Counted from the stretch's first letter, positions 8,178-17,913 are shown. The stretch: DNA of 64,000 nucleotides from Hyphomicrobiales bacterium (GCA_017305555.1 JAFKKM010000021.1:21921-85920); one strand, 5' to 3'. Made by a program: numbers and translations. Notes: generated by a model not told the origin, from the letters alone.

Positions 8178-8696
8178 ATGGACCTTTATATTCGCGCCAT
8201 CACACTGATCTCGAAACTGTGCGGCATCATCGCAGCGCTGCTGATCGCGGCTGCGGTGGTTGTCGTCTGCCACATGGTGTTCGTCCGCAGCGTGCTGAAC
8301 CAGAACACGATCTGGCAGACCGACTTCACCACCTATAGCCTGATCGCCGCGACCTTCATCGGCGCGCCGTTCCTGCTGCTGAACCGGGGCCACGTTAATG
8401 TTGACGTCCTGCCACTTTATCTCGGGCAGACCGCGCGGTTCTGGCTGGCGCTCGCCGCCGGGCTGATGTCGTTCGCATTCTGCGTCACCATGACGGTGCT
8501 TGGTTCGGAATTCTGGTACGAGGCGTGGAGCAACAACTGGGCGTCCGACACGATGTGGCGCGTCCGGCTGTGGATTCCCTACGCCGCGATGCCGATCGGC
8601 CTCGGCATCCTGTCGCTGCAATATGTCGCCAGCCTCTATAACCTGATCACCGGCCGCGAACCTCCCTTCGGCCTGACACCGAAGGAGACCACATGA
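8178..8696 (+). CDS. dctQ: TRAP transporter small permease (DctQ family)
   Basis: A 172-residue inner-membrane protein with four hydrophobic spans (roughly 10-40, 53-75, 90-112 and 128-155). The family signature is the polar stretch after the second helix, LLLNRGHVNVDVLP. It forms the small membrane subunit that pairs with DctM. Its stop overlaps the dctM start (ATGA at 8693), indicating translational coupling. It is separated from dctP by a 111-nt gap containing a stable hairpin. Confidence 0.9.
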   Translation: MDLYIRAITLISKLCGIIAALLIAAAVVVVCHMVFVRSVLNQNTIWQTDFTTYSLIAATFIGAPFLLLNRGHVNVDVLPLYLGQTARFWLALAAGLMSFAFCVTMTVLGSEFWYEAWSNNWASDTMWRVRLWIPYAAMPIGLGILSLQYVASLYNLITGREPPFGLTPKETT

Positions 8697-10015
8697 GCCC
8701 GGCAGTCCAAGGCACCATCGTCATCGTCGTCACCCTTGTCATTCTGCTGTCCGGCGCACCGGTGGCCTTCGCGCTCGGTGCGATCGCTCTCAGCTTCCTG
8801 GTCATCTTCCAGGGTGTCGATGCGCTTCAGGTCGCCGCAGAAACCTTCTACGGCAGCCTGCACGACTTCACGCTGGTCTCGATCCCGATGTTCGTGATGA
8901 TGGGCGCAGCCATCGGCTCCTCGCCCGCGGGCAAGGATCTGTACGAGGCCCTCGACCGCTGGCTCTATCGCGTGCCCGGCGGGCTCGTGATCTCCAACAT
9001 CGGCGCCTGCTCGATCTTCGCCGCGCTCACGGGTTCCTCTCCGGCCTGCTGCGCCGCCATCGGCAAGATGGGCATTCCCGAGATGCGCCGCCGCGGCTAC
9101 CCGGACGACGTCGCCACCGGTGCGATCTGCGCCGGCGGCACCCTCGGCATCCTGATCCCGCCCTCGATCACCTTCATTCTGTATGGCATCGCGACGGAGA
9201 CCTCGATCGGCCGGCTGTTTCTCGCCGGCGTTTTTCCCGGCCTCCTGCTGACCACGCTGTTCATTCTGTGGACGATGTTCATCCTGTGGAAACGCGGCTT
9301 CCGCTCCCACGCGCTCGACTTCCGCTATTCGTGGCGCGAGAAATTCCAGTCGATCCCCAAGATCCTTCCGTTCGTGCTGGTGATCGTCGGTGTCATGTAT
9401 ACGCTCTATGGCGGCGTCGCGACGCCATCGGAAGCGGCCGGCGTCGGCGCAGCACTGTGCGTGATACTGGCCGTGATCATCTACCGGATGTGGTCGCCGG
9501 ACAAATGGTGGCTGATCCTCTACGACACCACGCGGGAATCCGTGATGATCCTGATGATCATCGCCGCCGCCGTGCTGTTCGGCTACATGCTGACCTCGCT
9601 GTATCTCACCCAGACACTGGCGCAGGCGATTGCCGACATGCACGTCAACCGCTGGGTGCTGATGTTCCTCATCAACGTCTTCCTGCTGGTGTGCGGCTTC
9701 TTCATTCCGCCGGCCGCGATCATCCTGATGACCGCGCCGATCCTGCTGCCGATCATCACGGCCGCCGGTTTCGACCCGATCTGGTTCGGCGTCATTATCA
9801 CCATCAACATGGAGATCGGGCTGATCCATCCGCCGGTCGGACTGAACCTCTACATCGTCAATTCGATCGCACCGGACGTGCCGGTGACCAAGATCATGTA
9901 CGGCACCATCCCCTACGTGCTGTGCATGATGCTGGCCATCGTGATCCTGTGCGTCTTCCCGGAGATCGCGACCTGGCTGCCGGATGCCCTGATGGGGCCG
10001 GTGCGGGCCGGATAA
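8693..10015 (+). CDS. dctM: TRAP transporter large permease (DctM family)
   Basis: A 440-residue sodium-coupled transport subunit with about 12 membrane segments. It has typical DctM motifs: GSSPAGKDLYEALDRW near residue 75, FAALTGSSPACCAAIGKMGIP near 105, GTLGILIPPSITFILYGI near 145, and the second-half counterpart FFIPPAAIILMTAPILLP and GLIHPPVGLNLY. It completes the dctPQM operon. A GCATCCGGGC-N5-GCCCGGATGC hairpin (10029-10053) follows the stop. Confidence 0.94.
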   Translation: MSPAVQGTIVIVVTLVILLSGAPVAFALGAIALSFLVIFQGVDALQVAAETFYGSLHDFTLVSIPMFVMMGAAIGSSPAGKDLYEALDRWLYRVPGGLVISNIGACSIFAALTGSSPACCAAIGKMGIPEMRRRGYPDDVATGAICAGGTLGILIPPSITFILYGIATETSIGRLFLAGVFPGLLLTTLFILWTMFILWKRGFRSHALDFRYSWREKFQSIPKILPFVLVIVGVMYTLYGGVATPSEAAGVGAALCVILAVIIYRMWSPDKWWLILYDTTRESVMILMIIAAAVLFGYMLTSLYLTQTLAQAIADMHVNRWVLMFLINVFLLVCGFFIPPAAIILMTAPILLPIITAAGFDPIWFGVIITINMEIGLIHPPVGLNLYIVNSIAPDVPVTKIMYGTIPYVLCMMLAIVILCVFPEIATWLPDALMGPVRAG

Positions 10016-10028
10016 GCCGGTCACTCTT

Positions 10029-10053
10029 GCATCCGGGCAGATCGCCCGGATGC
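10029..10053. repeat. Palindrome after dctM, related to a half copy near 32484
   Basis: A perfect 10-bp stem GCATCCGGGC / GCCCGGATGC with a 5-nt loop. The leading sequence CTCTTGCATCCGGGC recurs at about 32486-32500, upstream of iclR. This points to a dispersed repeat rather than a gene-specific terminator, although the hairpin may still end dctM transcription. Confidence 0.5.
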
Positions 10054-10139
10054 CCTGTTGACGACCTGCCATCCGCACTGGAAAGGCGAGGCTGCGGCGG
10101 TTAGGGTCCGGCGATCCCTCCGACCTGAAAGTTCTTGCC

Positions 10140-10703
10140 GTGTCCAATTCCGCTTCGCGTGCCCGCCTTGCCGACATCATCTTCACCCGTTCCTTCGGGC
10201 GCGGCGAAATCACCTTGGCGTCAGGACGGAAGAGCGATTTCTACTTCAATCTGAAGCCGACCATGCTGGACCCCGAGGGCGCGGCGCTGCTGGCGGAACT
10301 GACCTTCGACGCGCTGAAGGATGACAAACTCGACTACGTCGGCGGCCTCGAGATGGGCGCGGTGCCGCTTGCCGGTGCCATCGCGCAACTGTCGTGGCTC
10401 AAGAAAGCGCCGATCGCCGCCTTCTTCGTCCGCAAGAAGCCCAAGGAGCACGGCGCGCGGCTGGCAATCGAGGGGCTGACCAAGACGGAAAGCCTGCGCG
10501 GCAAGCGCGTGGTGATCGTCGAGGATGTCACGACCACCGGCGGCTCCGCGATCAAGGCGGTGGAAGCGGTGCGCGACGCCGGCGCTGAGATCGCGCTGGT
10601 GTTCACCATGGTGGATCGCGACGAAGGCGCGACCGAAGCCTTTGCAGAGGCCGGCCTCACCTTTCGTTCACTGTTCAAGGCCTCCGAATTCCTCAATAGA
10701 TGA
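10140..10703 (+). CDS. pyrE: Orotate phosphoribosyltransferase
   Basis: A 187-residue type I phosphoribosyltransferase that converts orotate and PRPP to OMP in pyrimidine synthesis. The PRPP-binding signature is [14 protein letters not shown] at about residues 122-135. The catalytic flexible loop is [12 protein letters not shown] (about 99-110). The start is a GTG at 10140, because no ATG fits and the N-terminus aligns with the family. It is a stand-alone gene between the TRAP operon and an ion transporter on the same strand. Confidence 0.94.
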   Translation: MSNSASRARLADIIFTRSFGRGEITLASGRKSDFYFNLKPTMLDPEGAALLAELTFDALKDDKLDYVGGLEMGAVPLAGAIAQLSWLKKAPIAAFFVRKKPKEHGARLAIEGLTKTESLRGKRVVIVEDVTTTGGSAIKAVEAVRDAGAEIALVFTMVDRDEGATEAFAEAGLTFRSLFKASEFLNR

Positions 10704-10757
10704 GCGCGATCCGCCGTTCGGCAGGTCGGCCTTCGATCCCAGGATAAGCAGCCACCC

Positions 10758-12191
10758 GTGTCCACGACATTCCGCTCAATTTTCGCCGCCACACTTCCCG
10801 CTCTCGCTGTGCTGATCCTGACGGCTTGGCCCGATGCGGCCTATGCGGCGGACGGGCTCGACGGTACGAAACTGAGCTGGCTGTGGGCGCTGCCGTTCGT
10901 CGGCATCCTGCTCTGCATCGCGACCGGCCCGGTGTTCTATCCGCACGTCTGGGAGCATCATCTCGGCAAGTTCACCACCTTCTGGTCGGCGCTGGTCGTG
11001 GTGCCACTGCTGCTCACCACCGACCTGCATACGGTAACGACGACGCTGGCGCACACGGCGCTGCTCGAATACATGCCGTTCATCCTGCTGCTGTTGGCGC
11101 TGTTCACGGTGGCCGGCGGTATCTACCTCGAAGGCAACCTGCACGACAGCGTCTTCACCAACACCGCTCTGCTTGCTATCGGCACTGCGATCGCGAGCCT
11201 CGTTGGCACCACTGGCGCAGCGATGATCCTGATCCGGCCGCTGATCCGCGCCAACGACGACCGCAAGTACAACGCCCACGTCTTCGTGTTCTTCATCTTC
11301 CTGGTCTGCAACATCGGCGGCTCGCTGACACCGCTCGGCGATCCGCCACTGTTCATCGGCTTCCTCAAGGGCGTCGGTTTCTTCTGGACCACGCAACACC
11401 TGTGGCCGGAGACGCTCGCGGTGAGCGCGGTGGTGCTCGCCGTGTTCGTCGTCATCGACATCTTTGTCCGCCGCCGCGAAGGACGGCCGCGCCGCAGCGA
11501 CCCGACACCTGACCAGCCGCTGAAGCTGCATGGCCTTGTCAATTTCGTGCTGATCGCCGTCATCATCGGCGCGATCCTGATGAGCGCGCAATGGCGGCCC
11601 GGCGTGAGCTTCACCGTCGCCGGCGTGCATCTCGAATTGCAGGACCTGGCGCGTGATGCCATCTTCGTGTTGGTCGCCATCGCCTCGATCATACTGACTC
11701 GCAAGGAAGACCGCGCTGCCAACGGCTTCAGTTGGGGGCCAATCAAGGAAGTCGCGATCCTGTTCGCGGGAATCTTCATCTGCATCGTGCCGGTGATGGC
11801 GATGCTGCAAGCCGGGTCGCACGGCGCGTTCAGCGCGGTGCTGAGCATGGTGACCCGCGCCGACGGCAGCCCGAACCCTGTAGCCTATTTCTGGCTGACC
11901 GGGACTCTCTCGTCGTTCCTCGACAACGCGCCGACCTATCTGGTGTTCTTCCAGATGGCCGGCGGTGATGCCGCCCACCTGATGACCGATCTGTCCCATG
12001 TGTTGGCCGTGATCTCGCTCGGCGCGGTGTTCATGGGGGCGATGACCTACATCGGCAATGCGCCGAACTTCATGGTCTACGCCATCGCCACCGAGCGCGG
12101 CATCAAGATGCCGAGCTTCTTCGGCTACATGCTGTGGTCGCTCGCGGTGCTGCTGCCGGTCTTCATCGTGCTGTCACTGGTCGGCATCTGA
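10758..12191 (+). CDS. CitMHS/NhaD-like sodium:proton antiporter or anion symporter
   Basis: A 477-residue inner-membrane protein with about 12 to 13 hydrophobic spans, read from a GTG at 10758. It belongs to the ion-transporter superfamily that includes NhaD and CitMHS. Recognisable features are the duplicated reentrant-type motifs VGTTGAAMILIRPLIRAN with NIGGSLTPLGDPPLFIGFLKG, and SSFLDNAPTYLVFF with IGNAPNFMVYAIA. The first span looks like a signal anchor. Members have been annotated as Na+/H+ antiporters or citrate transporters, and sequence alone does not decide between them. There are 54 nt between pyrE and this gene, so they may be co-transcribed. Confidence 0.8.
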   Translation: MSTTFRSIFAATLPALAVLILTAWPDAAYAADGLDGTKLSWLWALPFVGILLCIATGPVFYPHVWEHHLGKFTTFWSALVVVPLLLTTDLHTVTTTLAHTALLEYMPFILLLLALFTVAGGIYLEGNLHDSVFTNTALLAIGTAIASLVGTTGAAMILIRPLIRANDDRKYNAHVFVFFIFLVCNIGGSLTPLGDPPLFIGFLKGVGFFWTTQHLWPETLAVSAVVLAVFVVIDIFVRRREGRPRRSDPTPDQPLKLHGLVNFVLIAVIIGAILMSAQWRPGVSFTVAGVHLELQDLARDAIFVLVAIASIILTRKEDRAANGFSWGPIKEVAILFAGIFICIVPVMAMLQAGSHGAFSAVLSMVTRADGSPNPVAYFWLTGTLSSFLDNAPTYLVFFQMAGGDAAHLMTDLSHVLAVISLGAVFMGAMTYIGNAPNFMVYAIATERGIKMPSFFGYMLWSLAVLLPVFIVLSLVGI

Positions 12192-12283
12192 CTCGCCGCT
12201 TACGGCTCATTTACCATCCCGCGATAAAGTTCCCGCCAGACAAAGCAGCGCGACCCGCGCTGCGCTGACGGCTGGAGTCCGCG

Positions 12284-13078
12284 TTGCGTACACACTTGCG
12301 TTCAATGACCCGACGCGGCCGTGCGCTTCTCGCGGCTGTCGTGCTCGCGGTACCCGTCGCATGGGCTCCCCATCCTGCGTCCGCGCAGGGGTTGTTCGAT
12401 TTCCTGTTCGGCGATGCGGCGAAGCCGCAGCAATCCGCGCCTTCCGGTTCCGCGAATTTCTTCGCCGATCCGTTCGGGCTCAACCAGCAGCCGAATGCCG
12501 CGCCACCGCGTCCCGTCGCCGCCTCGTCGGGCGGACGCGGCGGCACGTTCTGCGTGCGCACCTGCGACGGCAAGTATTTTCCGCTCTCCATTCGTGGCGG
12601 CGCGACGCCGGCGCGGATGTGCCAGGCGTTCTGCCCCGCCGCGCAAACCAGGATCTATTCCGGCAGCACCATCGACGGCGCAGTCGCCGGCAACGGCGAG
12701 CGCTATGCCGACAGCGCCAATGCCTACGCCTATCGCAAGGCGCTGAAAGCCGATTGCACCTGTAACGGACGCGATCCCGCCGGCCTCGCACAGGTCGACC
12801 TGTCGCAGGATCCCTCGCTCCGCTCGGGCGACGTGGTCGCGACCGCCGATGGTCTCGTTGCCTATACCGGCGTCCGGCTCGGCTCCGATCAGGCTCCGGA
12901 TTTCGCGCCCGTCGCCAACTATCCCGGCCTCACCGCAAGCGTGCGCGCCAAGCTCGGCGAGATGAAAGTCGCTCCCGCCAGTGCCGACATGCTGAGCGAG
13001 GCAGCCACGCCGGCAATGCCGGACAATGCGGTGCAAGCGGCGACGACGCCGAAGGCGAAACGCACCGTCGTCAATTAG
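12284..13078 (+). CDS. DUF2865 family secreted protein
   Basis: A 264-residue exported protein of unknown function. The signal peptide ends near residue 35 (ASAQ). The conserved DUF2865 core follows: FCVRTCDGKYFPLS, then MCQAFCPAAQTRIYSGSTID, then a further Cys pair (DCTCNG). This cysteine-rich module is common in rhizobial genomes. The start is placed at TTG 12284 because GGAG lies 7 nt upstream. The ATG at 12305 also gives a signal peptide but has no RBS. The C-terminal 60 residues are low-complexity, Ala/Thr-rich. A palindromic repeat follows the stop. Confidence 0.75.
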   Translation: MRTHLRSMTRRGRALLAAVVLAVPVAWAPHPASAQGLFDFLFGDAAKPQQSAPSGSANFFADPFGLNQQPNAAPPRPVAASSGGRGGTFCVRTCDGKYFPLSIRGGATPARMCQAFCPAAQTRIYSGSTIDGAVAGNGERYADSANAYAYRKALKADCTCNGRDPAGLAQVDLSQDPSLRSGDVVATADGLVAYTGVRLGSDQAPDFAPVANYPGLTASVRAKLGEMKVAPASADMLSEAATPAMPDNAVQAATTPKAKRTVVN

Positions 13079-13100
13079 AATGCATTCGATGAATCGTCTC

Positions 13101-13183
13101 CGTCATTGCGAGGAGCGCAGCGACGAAGCAATCCATAACTGATTCAGAAAAGACTGGATTGCTTCGCTTCGCTCGCAATGACG
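13101..13183. repeat. REP-like palindromic element, CGTCATTGCGAG family (copy 1)
   Basis: Begins CGTCATTGCGAGGAGCG and ends with the complementary CGCTCGCAATGACG. The inner arms GAAGCAATCCA / TGGATTGCTTC are also complementary, so the whole 83 bp can fold into one long hairpin. A second copy lies at 63093-63176. It sits between two convergent genes. Confidence 0.85.
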
Positions 13184-13227
13184 GTATTTAAAGTTCCCCG
13201 AGCTATTCAATTTCCGCCCGTTGCGCT

Positions 13228-13659
13228 CTAGCGGCCGACGATGACGCCGATGACGTTCGGGGCCGCGAGATACTTCTCCTCGATCGCGGCACGCGCCGCC
13301 GCTCTGTTCTCCGGCGTCAGCAGGCCGCGCTTCTCGGCGAGAATCATCCAGCAGTACCCCCACCAATCCGCCAGCATTCCGCTGTCGTCGACCAGATCGT
13401 AGCCGTGCTCGGCGGCGAAGATGCGCGCATGGGCTTCGTCGAGCGTATCGAGCCAGGCGTGATCTTCGATCGACAAAAGATCGTCGCTGAAGTCGTCGGT
13501 GGTATAGCCCCATATCGACATGCATACGGCGTTGAACTCACGATCGATCTGATCGTCGTCCACCGGATGCCGGCGCGACATCCGGTGCAGCCGCGACAGC
13601 GAGCGCGCGAAATCCGCGATGCGGGTGAGCGCGAATTGATGACTGGCAATCGTGGACAT
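13228..13659 (-). CDS. Hypothetical acidic protein
   Basis: A 143-residue soluble protein, with a GAGGG 6 nt upstream of its ATG. It is acidic and Trp-rich, with conserved-looking patches VCMSIWGYTTDDFSDDLLSIED and GMLADWWGYCWMILAEKRG. It has no signal peptide or membrane span. The first 30 residues are basic. I do not recognise the family. It is monocistronic, convergent with the DUF2865 gene across a repeat element, and preceded by an AT-rich intergenic region. Confidence 0.6.
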   Translation of the reverse strand: MSTIASHQFALTRIADFARSLSRLHRMSRRHPVDDDQIDREFNAVCMSIWGYTTDDFSDDLLSIEDHAWLDTLDEAHARIFAAEHGYDLVDDSGMLADWWGYCWMILAEKRGLLTPENRAAARAAIEEKYLAAPNVIGVIVGR

Positions 13660-13683
13660 GTAGCCCTCAAATGGTGTGACAGA

Positions 13684-14009
13684 CCCTAGATGTTGTGTAC
13701 CGATAGCGGCGAATCACAATGATATATCAATAACTTATTATTTTGTTCTTAATTTGTTCCAAGGCTGGATTCAATAACGGAAAGGGTCTGGAGCAAGCAC
13801 GCGGAACTCTTCCAGTGCCGGCCTGTTATCCGTCGACGAATGCAGCCCTTCAACGCGAAATGTATCCATCGATGTTCATCGATTCCATGGTGCGCGGCAA
13901 CGTCCGCAGTTCCCCGATCCCAATTTCTCCTTATGCCGGTCATAGTTTTGATCGCCGAGTCAGCACAATCTCGACGATGTCGATGAGTTCCGCTGAAGAG
14001 AGGCCAACG
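13684..14009. other. AT-rich intergenic region
   Basis: About 325 bp without a gene I can support. The part at about 13715-13765 is strikingly AT-rich (runs such as ATGATATATCAATAACTTATT) compared with the GC-rich surroundings. It probably holds the divergent promoters of the 13228-13659 gene and the small protein gene at 14010. An open frame across it (from 13743) has no coding character before 14010. Confidence 0.4.
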
Positions 14010-14180
14010 ATGACAACCACGCCCTCACCCCAGCGCGCAAATGAGATCAAGCGCTCCAAGGTTTCGCGTCACGATGACAACATCGATATCGAAGCCGTGC
14101 TTGAAGAGAATGATCGGCTTCGCGGGCTTGTTGTGCAACTCTCGCGACTGGTGATCCGGAACGTCTCCGATCACCAATAA
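14010..14180 (+). CDS. Small basic/coiled protein of unknown function
   Basis: A predicted 56-residue protein. The N-terminal half is polar and basic (RANEIKRSKVSRHDDN). The second half is a single amphipathic helix with heptad-like leucines (EAVLEENDRLRGLVVQLSRLV), suggesting a short coiled coil. A purine-rich GAAGAGAGG precedes the ATG. The frame is open from 13743, but the upstream part looks non-coding. It lies 100 nt before glgP. The function is unknown. The case for a real gene is the RBS and the helix pattern. Confidence 0.5.
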   Translation: MTTTPSPQRANEIKRSKVSRHDDNIDIEAVLEENDRLRGLVVQLSRLVIRNVSDHQ

Positions 14181-14281
14181 GTTCCAATCGTTCGCATCAG
14201 CGTGACACCGCATTCCAACGGGTTTGCGCCCTCACGCGATGGGGGTATCATCCCGTCGACAGCCTTTTCAGGATTGATCAT

Positions 14282-16801
14282 TTGCCGCATGACTCCGTCG
14301 CAGACCATGTTCCGCAATCTCGCCCGCCGGTCGACGAGTTGGCGCTTGCGGACATCAAGAGCGCGATCCTCGGCAAGCTGACGCTGGCGATCGGCAAGGA
14401 TGCCGGCATCGCGACGGCACATGACTGGTACAAGGCCGCCGCGCTGGCACTGCGTGATCGCATCGTCCATCGCTGGCTCCTGACCGAGAAGGACAACTAC
14501 GACGCCGGTCGCAAGCGGGTGTACTACCTCTCGCTCGAATTCCTGATCGGTCGCCTGTTCACCGACGCGCTCAACAACATGGGCTTGCTGCCGCTGTTTG
14601 CGGCGGCGCTGGGCGATCTCGGCGTCGACCTCAACGAACTACGCAAATGCGAGCCGGATGCGGCGCTTGGTAACGGCGGCCTCGGCCGGCTAGCGGCGTG
14701 CTTCATGGAAAGCATGGCGACGCTCGGCGTCCCCGCCATCGGTTACGGCATCCGTTACGACTTCGGCCTGTTCCGCCAGATCATTGCCGACGGACGCCAG
14801 CAGGAATATCCCGACGAGTGGCTGTCATTCGGCAACCCATGGGAATTCCCACGGCGCGAACTGGTTTACGACGTTCATTTCGGCGGCCATGTCGAACGCG
14901 TTGCGGATGACAAAGGCCACGAGCGCTATGTCTGGCACCCCACCGAGACAGTGCAGGCGGTCGCCTTCGATACGCCCATCGTCGGCTGGCGCGGTGCGCA
15001 CGTGAACGCGTTGCGGCTGTGGTCGGCGCGCGCGCCAGATCCGCTGCGGCTTGACGTGTTCAATACCGGCGACCATCTCGGCGCGATGTCGATGCAGGCG
15101 CGTGCTGAAGCGATCTGCAAGTTCCTCTATCCGAACGACGAGACCGCTGCCGGGCGTGAGCTGCGGCTACGGCAGGAATATTTCTTCGTCTCCGCCTCGT
15201 TGCAGGATTTGGTCAACCGCCACCTGCACGCCGACGGCTCATTGAACGCGCTCGCCACCAAGGCCGCCGTGCAACTCAACGATACGCATCCGAGCCTCGC
15301 GGTCGCGGAACTGATGCGCATTCTCGTCGATCATCATGCCGTAGCATGGGACACCGCATGGCAGATCACGACGAAGACATTGTCTTATACCAACCACACT
15401 CTGTTGCCCGAGGCGCTCGAAGTCTGGTCGGTCGAACTGTTCGAGCGGATGCTGCCACGTCACCTCGACATTATCTATCGCATCAACACCACGCACCTCG
15501 ACCGCGCTAGCGCTGTTCGACCGAATGATAACGACTTCCTCGCCTCGGTCTCGATCATCGACGAGAAAGCCGGCCGCCGGGTCCGCATGGGGTATCTGGC
15601 CTTCGTCGGATCGCATCGCATCAACGGCGTCTCGGCAATGCATTCGGAACTGATGAAGGAAACGGTGTTCCGCGACCTGCATCGGCTCTATCCGGATCGC
15701 ATCACCAACAAGACCAACGGCATCACCTTCCGCCGCTGGCTGATGCTGGCCAATCCCGGCTTGACCGATCTCTTGCGCGAGGTCTGCGGCGACGCCCTGC
15801 TCGACGATCCCACCCAATTGACGCTGCTTGAGCGCTACGCCGGGGACGCCGCATTCCAGCAGCGCTTCAGCCGCGTCAAGCATCACAACAAGGCGGCGCT
15901 GGCGAAATTGATCTACGAGCGTCTCGGCATCGAGATCGAAGCGGATGCGCTGTTCGACGTCCAGATCAAGCGCATCCACGAATACAAGCGCCAGCTTCTC
16001 AACATCCTCGAAGCCATCGCGCTCTATCAGGCGATGCGCGACGAACCGCAACGCGACTGGGTGCCGCGCGTCAAGATTTTCGCCGGCAAGGCCGCCGCGA
16101 GCTATCGCTACGCCAAGCTGATCATCAAGCTGATTAACGACGTCGCAAGTGTCGTCAACAACGACCCCGATATCGGCAACCGGCTCAAGATCGCGTTCGT
16201 GCCCGATTACAATGTCAGCCTCGCCGAAGTCATCATTCCCGCCGCCGATCTCTCCGAGCAGATTTCCACCGCCGGCATGGAGGCCTCCGGCACCGGCAAC
16301 ATGAAACTCGCGCTGAACGGTGCGTTGACCATCGGTACGCTCGACGGCGCCAATATCGAAATCCGCGATCACGTCGGCGCCGAGAACATCGCGATTTTCG
16401 GCATGACTGCCGAAGAGGTGATGGCGCGACGCGCGCATGGGCTCGATGCCAGCGACGTCATCGCGCGCTCGGAGCGGCTGGCGCGCGCGATCCATGCCAT
16501 CGAATCCGGCGCATTCTCGCCGGATGATCCGGCGCGTTTCCACTCCATCGGTCATGCCTTACGCCATATCGACCACTACATGGTCAGCGCCGATTTCGAT
16601 GCTTATTACGACGCCCAACGCGCGATCGACAGCCGTTGGCGCGCGGGATCGGCCTGGACCCGCGCCAGCATCCTGAACACCGCGCGCATGGCGTGGTTCT
16701 CCTCGGATCGCACCATCCGCGAATACGCCGAGGATATCTGGGACGTCCCGGTCATCGCCGCGCCGTCGCAGCCCGCGCGTAACCAGCGCGGCCACGGCTG
16801 A
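14282..16801 (+). CDS. glgP: Glycogen phosphorylase
   Basis: An 839-residue cytoplasmic enzyme that releases glucose 1-phosphate from glycogen or other alpha-1,4-glucans. It is full length for the GT35 family. The start is a TTG at 14282 with AGGA upstream, and no in-frame ATG is near. Landmarks are the N-terminal YYLSLEFLIGRLFTDALNN, the core DAALGNGGLGRLAACFMES and the PLP-binding motif EASGTGNMKLALNG with Lys675. No other glycogen genes are in the window, so this one stands alone here. The small gene at 14010 precedes it on the same strand. Confidence 0.95.
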   Translation: MPHDSVADHVPQSRPPVDELALADIKSAILGKLTLAIGKDAGIATAHDWYKAAALALRDRIVHRWLLTEKDNYDAGRKRVYYLSLEFLIGRLFTDALNNMGLLPLFAAALGDLGVDLNELRKCEPDAALGNGGLGRLAACFMESMATLGVPAIGYGIRYDFGLFRQIIADGRQQEYPDEWLSFGNPWEFPRRELVYDVHFGGHVERVADDKGHERYVWHPTETVQAVAFDTPIVGWRGAHVNALRLWSARAPDPLRLDVFNTGDHLGAMSMQARAEAICKFLYPNDETAAGRELRLRQEYFFVSASLQDLVNRHLHADGSLNALATKAAVQLNDTHPSLAVAELMRILVDHHAVAWDTAWQITTKTLSYTNHTLLPEALEVWSVELFERMLPRHLDIIYRINTTHLDRASAVRPNDNDFLASVSIIDEKAGRRVRMGYLAFVGSHRINGVSAMHSELMKETVFRDLHRLYPDRITNKTNGITFRRWLMLANPGLTDLLREVCGDALLDDPTQLTLLERYAGDAAFQQRFSRVKHHNKAALAKLIYERLGIEIEADALFDVQIKRIHEYKRQLLNILEAIALYQAMRDEPQRDWVPRVKIFAGKAAASYRYAKLIIKLINDVASVVNNDPDIGNRLKIAFVPDYNVSLAEVIIPAADLSEQISTAGMEASGTGNMKLALNGALTIGTLDGANIEIRDHVGAENIAIFGMTAEEVMARRAHGLDASDVIARSERLARAIHAIESGAFSPDDPARFHSIGHALRHIDHYMVSADFDAYYDAQRAIDSRWRAGSAWTRASILNTARMAWFSSDRTIREYAEDIWDVPVIAAPSQPARNQRGHG

Positions 16802-16960
16802 CGCGGCGCACTCATCTGCGATCCGCCGTGCGACGCGGCGAATTTGCGCAGGCCATAACCTGGAACATCATTGAATTCCACCGCCGGTTACGCCATTCCC
16901 TTTAGCGTGGAGTGCCGTCCGACCCTGCTCCGCCTTGTCTTACCATTGCCGGAGCGCTCC

Positions 16961-17794
16961 ATGACCAGCCTGCTCGAGACCGCCGAACACGTGTTCGACA
17001 AAGCCACGCGCGTCAGCGCCGGCGACAGCCAATGGAGCGGGCACACCAGCGAGGACTACTGGGCTTTCATCGGCCCATTCGGCGGCATCACCGCTGCGAC
17101 CATGCTGCGCGCCATCCTCGAACATTCGCAGCGCGACGGCGACCCGCTGGCGCTGACGGTAAATTATTGCGCGCCGATCGCGGCCGGCCCATTCGATCTC
17201 GACGTGCGGCTGATCAAGGCCAACCGTTCCACCCAGCACTGGTCGGTCGAACTGACGCAACAAGGTGGCGAGACGGCCGCGTTCGCCACGGCGGTGTTCG
17301 CCGTGCGGCGGCCCTCGTGGTCGCATCGGCCGGTATCGCGCCCCGAGGCTACCCGGTTCGAAGACACCAAGCGCTATCCCAAGAGCGGCCTCAAGATGAC
17401 GTGGGTTCATCAGTACGATTTCCGCTTTATCGAGGGGCAGCCGTTGTTCGGCGTCGCCACACCGGGCGAACTGGCGAGCCCGTTCTCCAAGTTGTGGATC
17501 GGCGATACGACGCCGCGCCGCTTGGATGCGCTGTCACTGGTGTCGATGTCGGATGCGTTCTTCGCTCGCATCTTCCATGTCCGCAACGAACTGGTGCCGT
17601 TCGGCACCGTCTCGCTCACCACTTATTTCCACGCCGACGCCGAGGACCTCATTGCCGAGGATGCGACCCATGTGCTCGCGGTCTCGGATGCCAGCGTTTT
17701 TCACAAGAGCTATGGCGACCAGACCGGTGCGCTGTGGTCGCCGAGCGGCAAGTTGTTGGCGACGACGCAGCAGATCGCTTACTTCAAGGCATGA
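16961..17794 (+). CDS. TesB-like acyl-CoA thioesterase family protein
   Basis: A 277-residue protein of the double hotdog thioesterase type. The N-terminal half carries the motif WAFIGPFGGITAATMLRAI typical of TesB-like and thioesterase-superfamily proteins, and the C-terminal half repeats the fold (SLTTYFHADAEDLIAEDATHVLAV, ending in GDQTGALWSPSGKLLATTQQ). The catalytic Asp/Gln of TesB cannot be placed with certainty by eye, so the substrate is open. The start at 16961 has GGAG 8 nt upstream, and the longer frame to 16871 lacks one. It is an independent gene between glgP and a LuxR-type regulator. Confidence 0.75.
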   Translation: MTSLLETAEHVFDKATRVSAGDSQWSGHTSEDYWAFIGPFGGITAATMLRAILEHSQRDGDPLALTVNYCAPIAAGPFDLDVRLIKANRSTQHWSVELTQQGGETAAFATAVFAVRRPSWSHRPVSRPEATRFEDTKRYPKSGLKMTWVHQYDFRFIEGQPLFGVATPGELASPFSKLWIGDTTPRRLDALSLVSMSDAFFARIFHVRNELVPFGTVSLTTYFHADAEDLIAEDATHVLAVSDASVFHKSYGDQTGALWSPSGKLLATTQQIAYFKA

Positions 17795-17913
17795 CACGGC
17801 GGCAAAGCCGAGCGATGGCGGCGGATTTGACACGTTTTCTTGATGCGATCCGGTATCGCCCCGGCAGGAAAAAGCGGTAGCTTATTCCGACAGCCATTGC
17901 CGCGATACACCCC

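Noticed and set aside
8636..10213. 525-codon open frame antisense to dctM
   Set aside because: High-GC shadow with Arg/Asp/His/Gln-rich low-complexity translation and no domain. The sense gene is certain.
13101..13183. CRISPR-like repeat
   Set aside because: It is a single long palindrome with a distant second copy, without regular spacers, so a REP-type element.
15239..16555. 438-codon open frame antisense to glgP
   Set aside because: Shadow of glycogen phosphorylase. No recognisable features.
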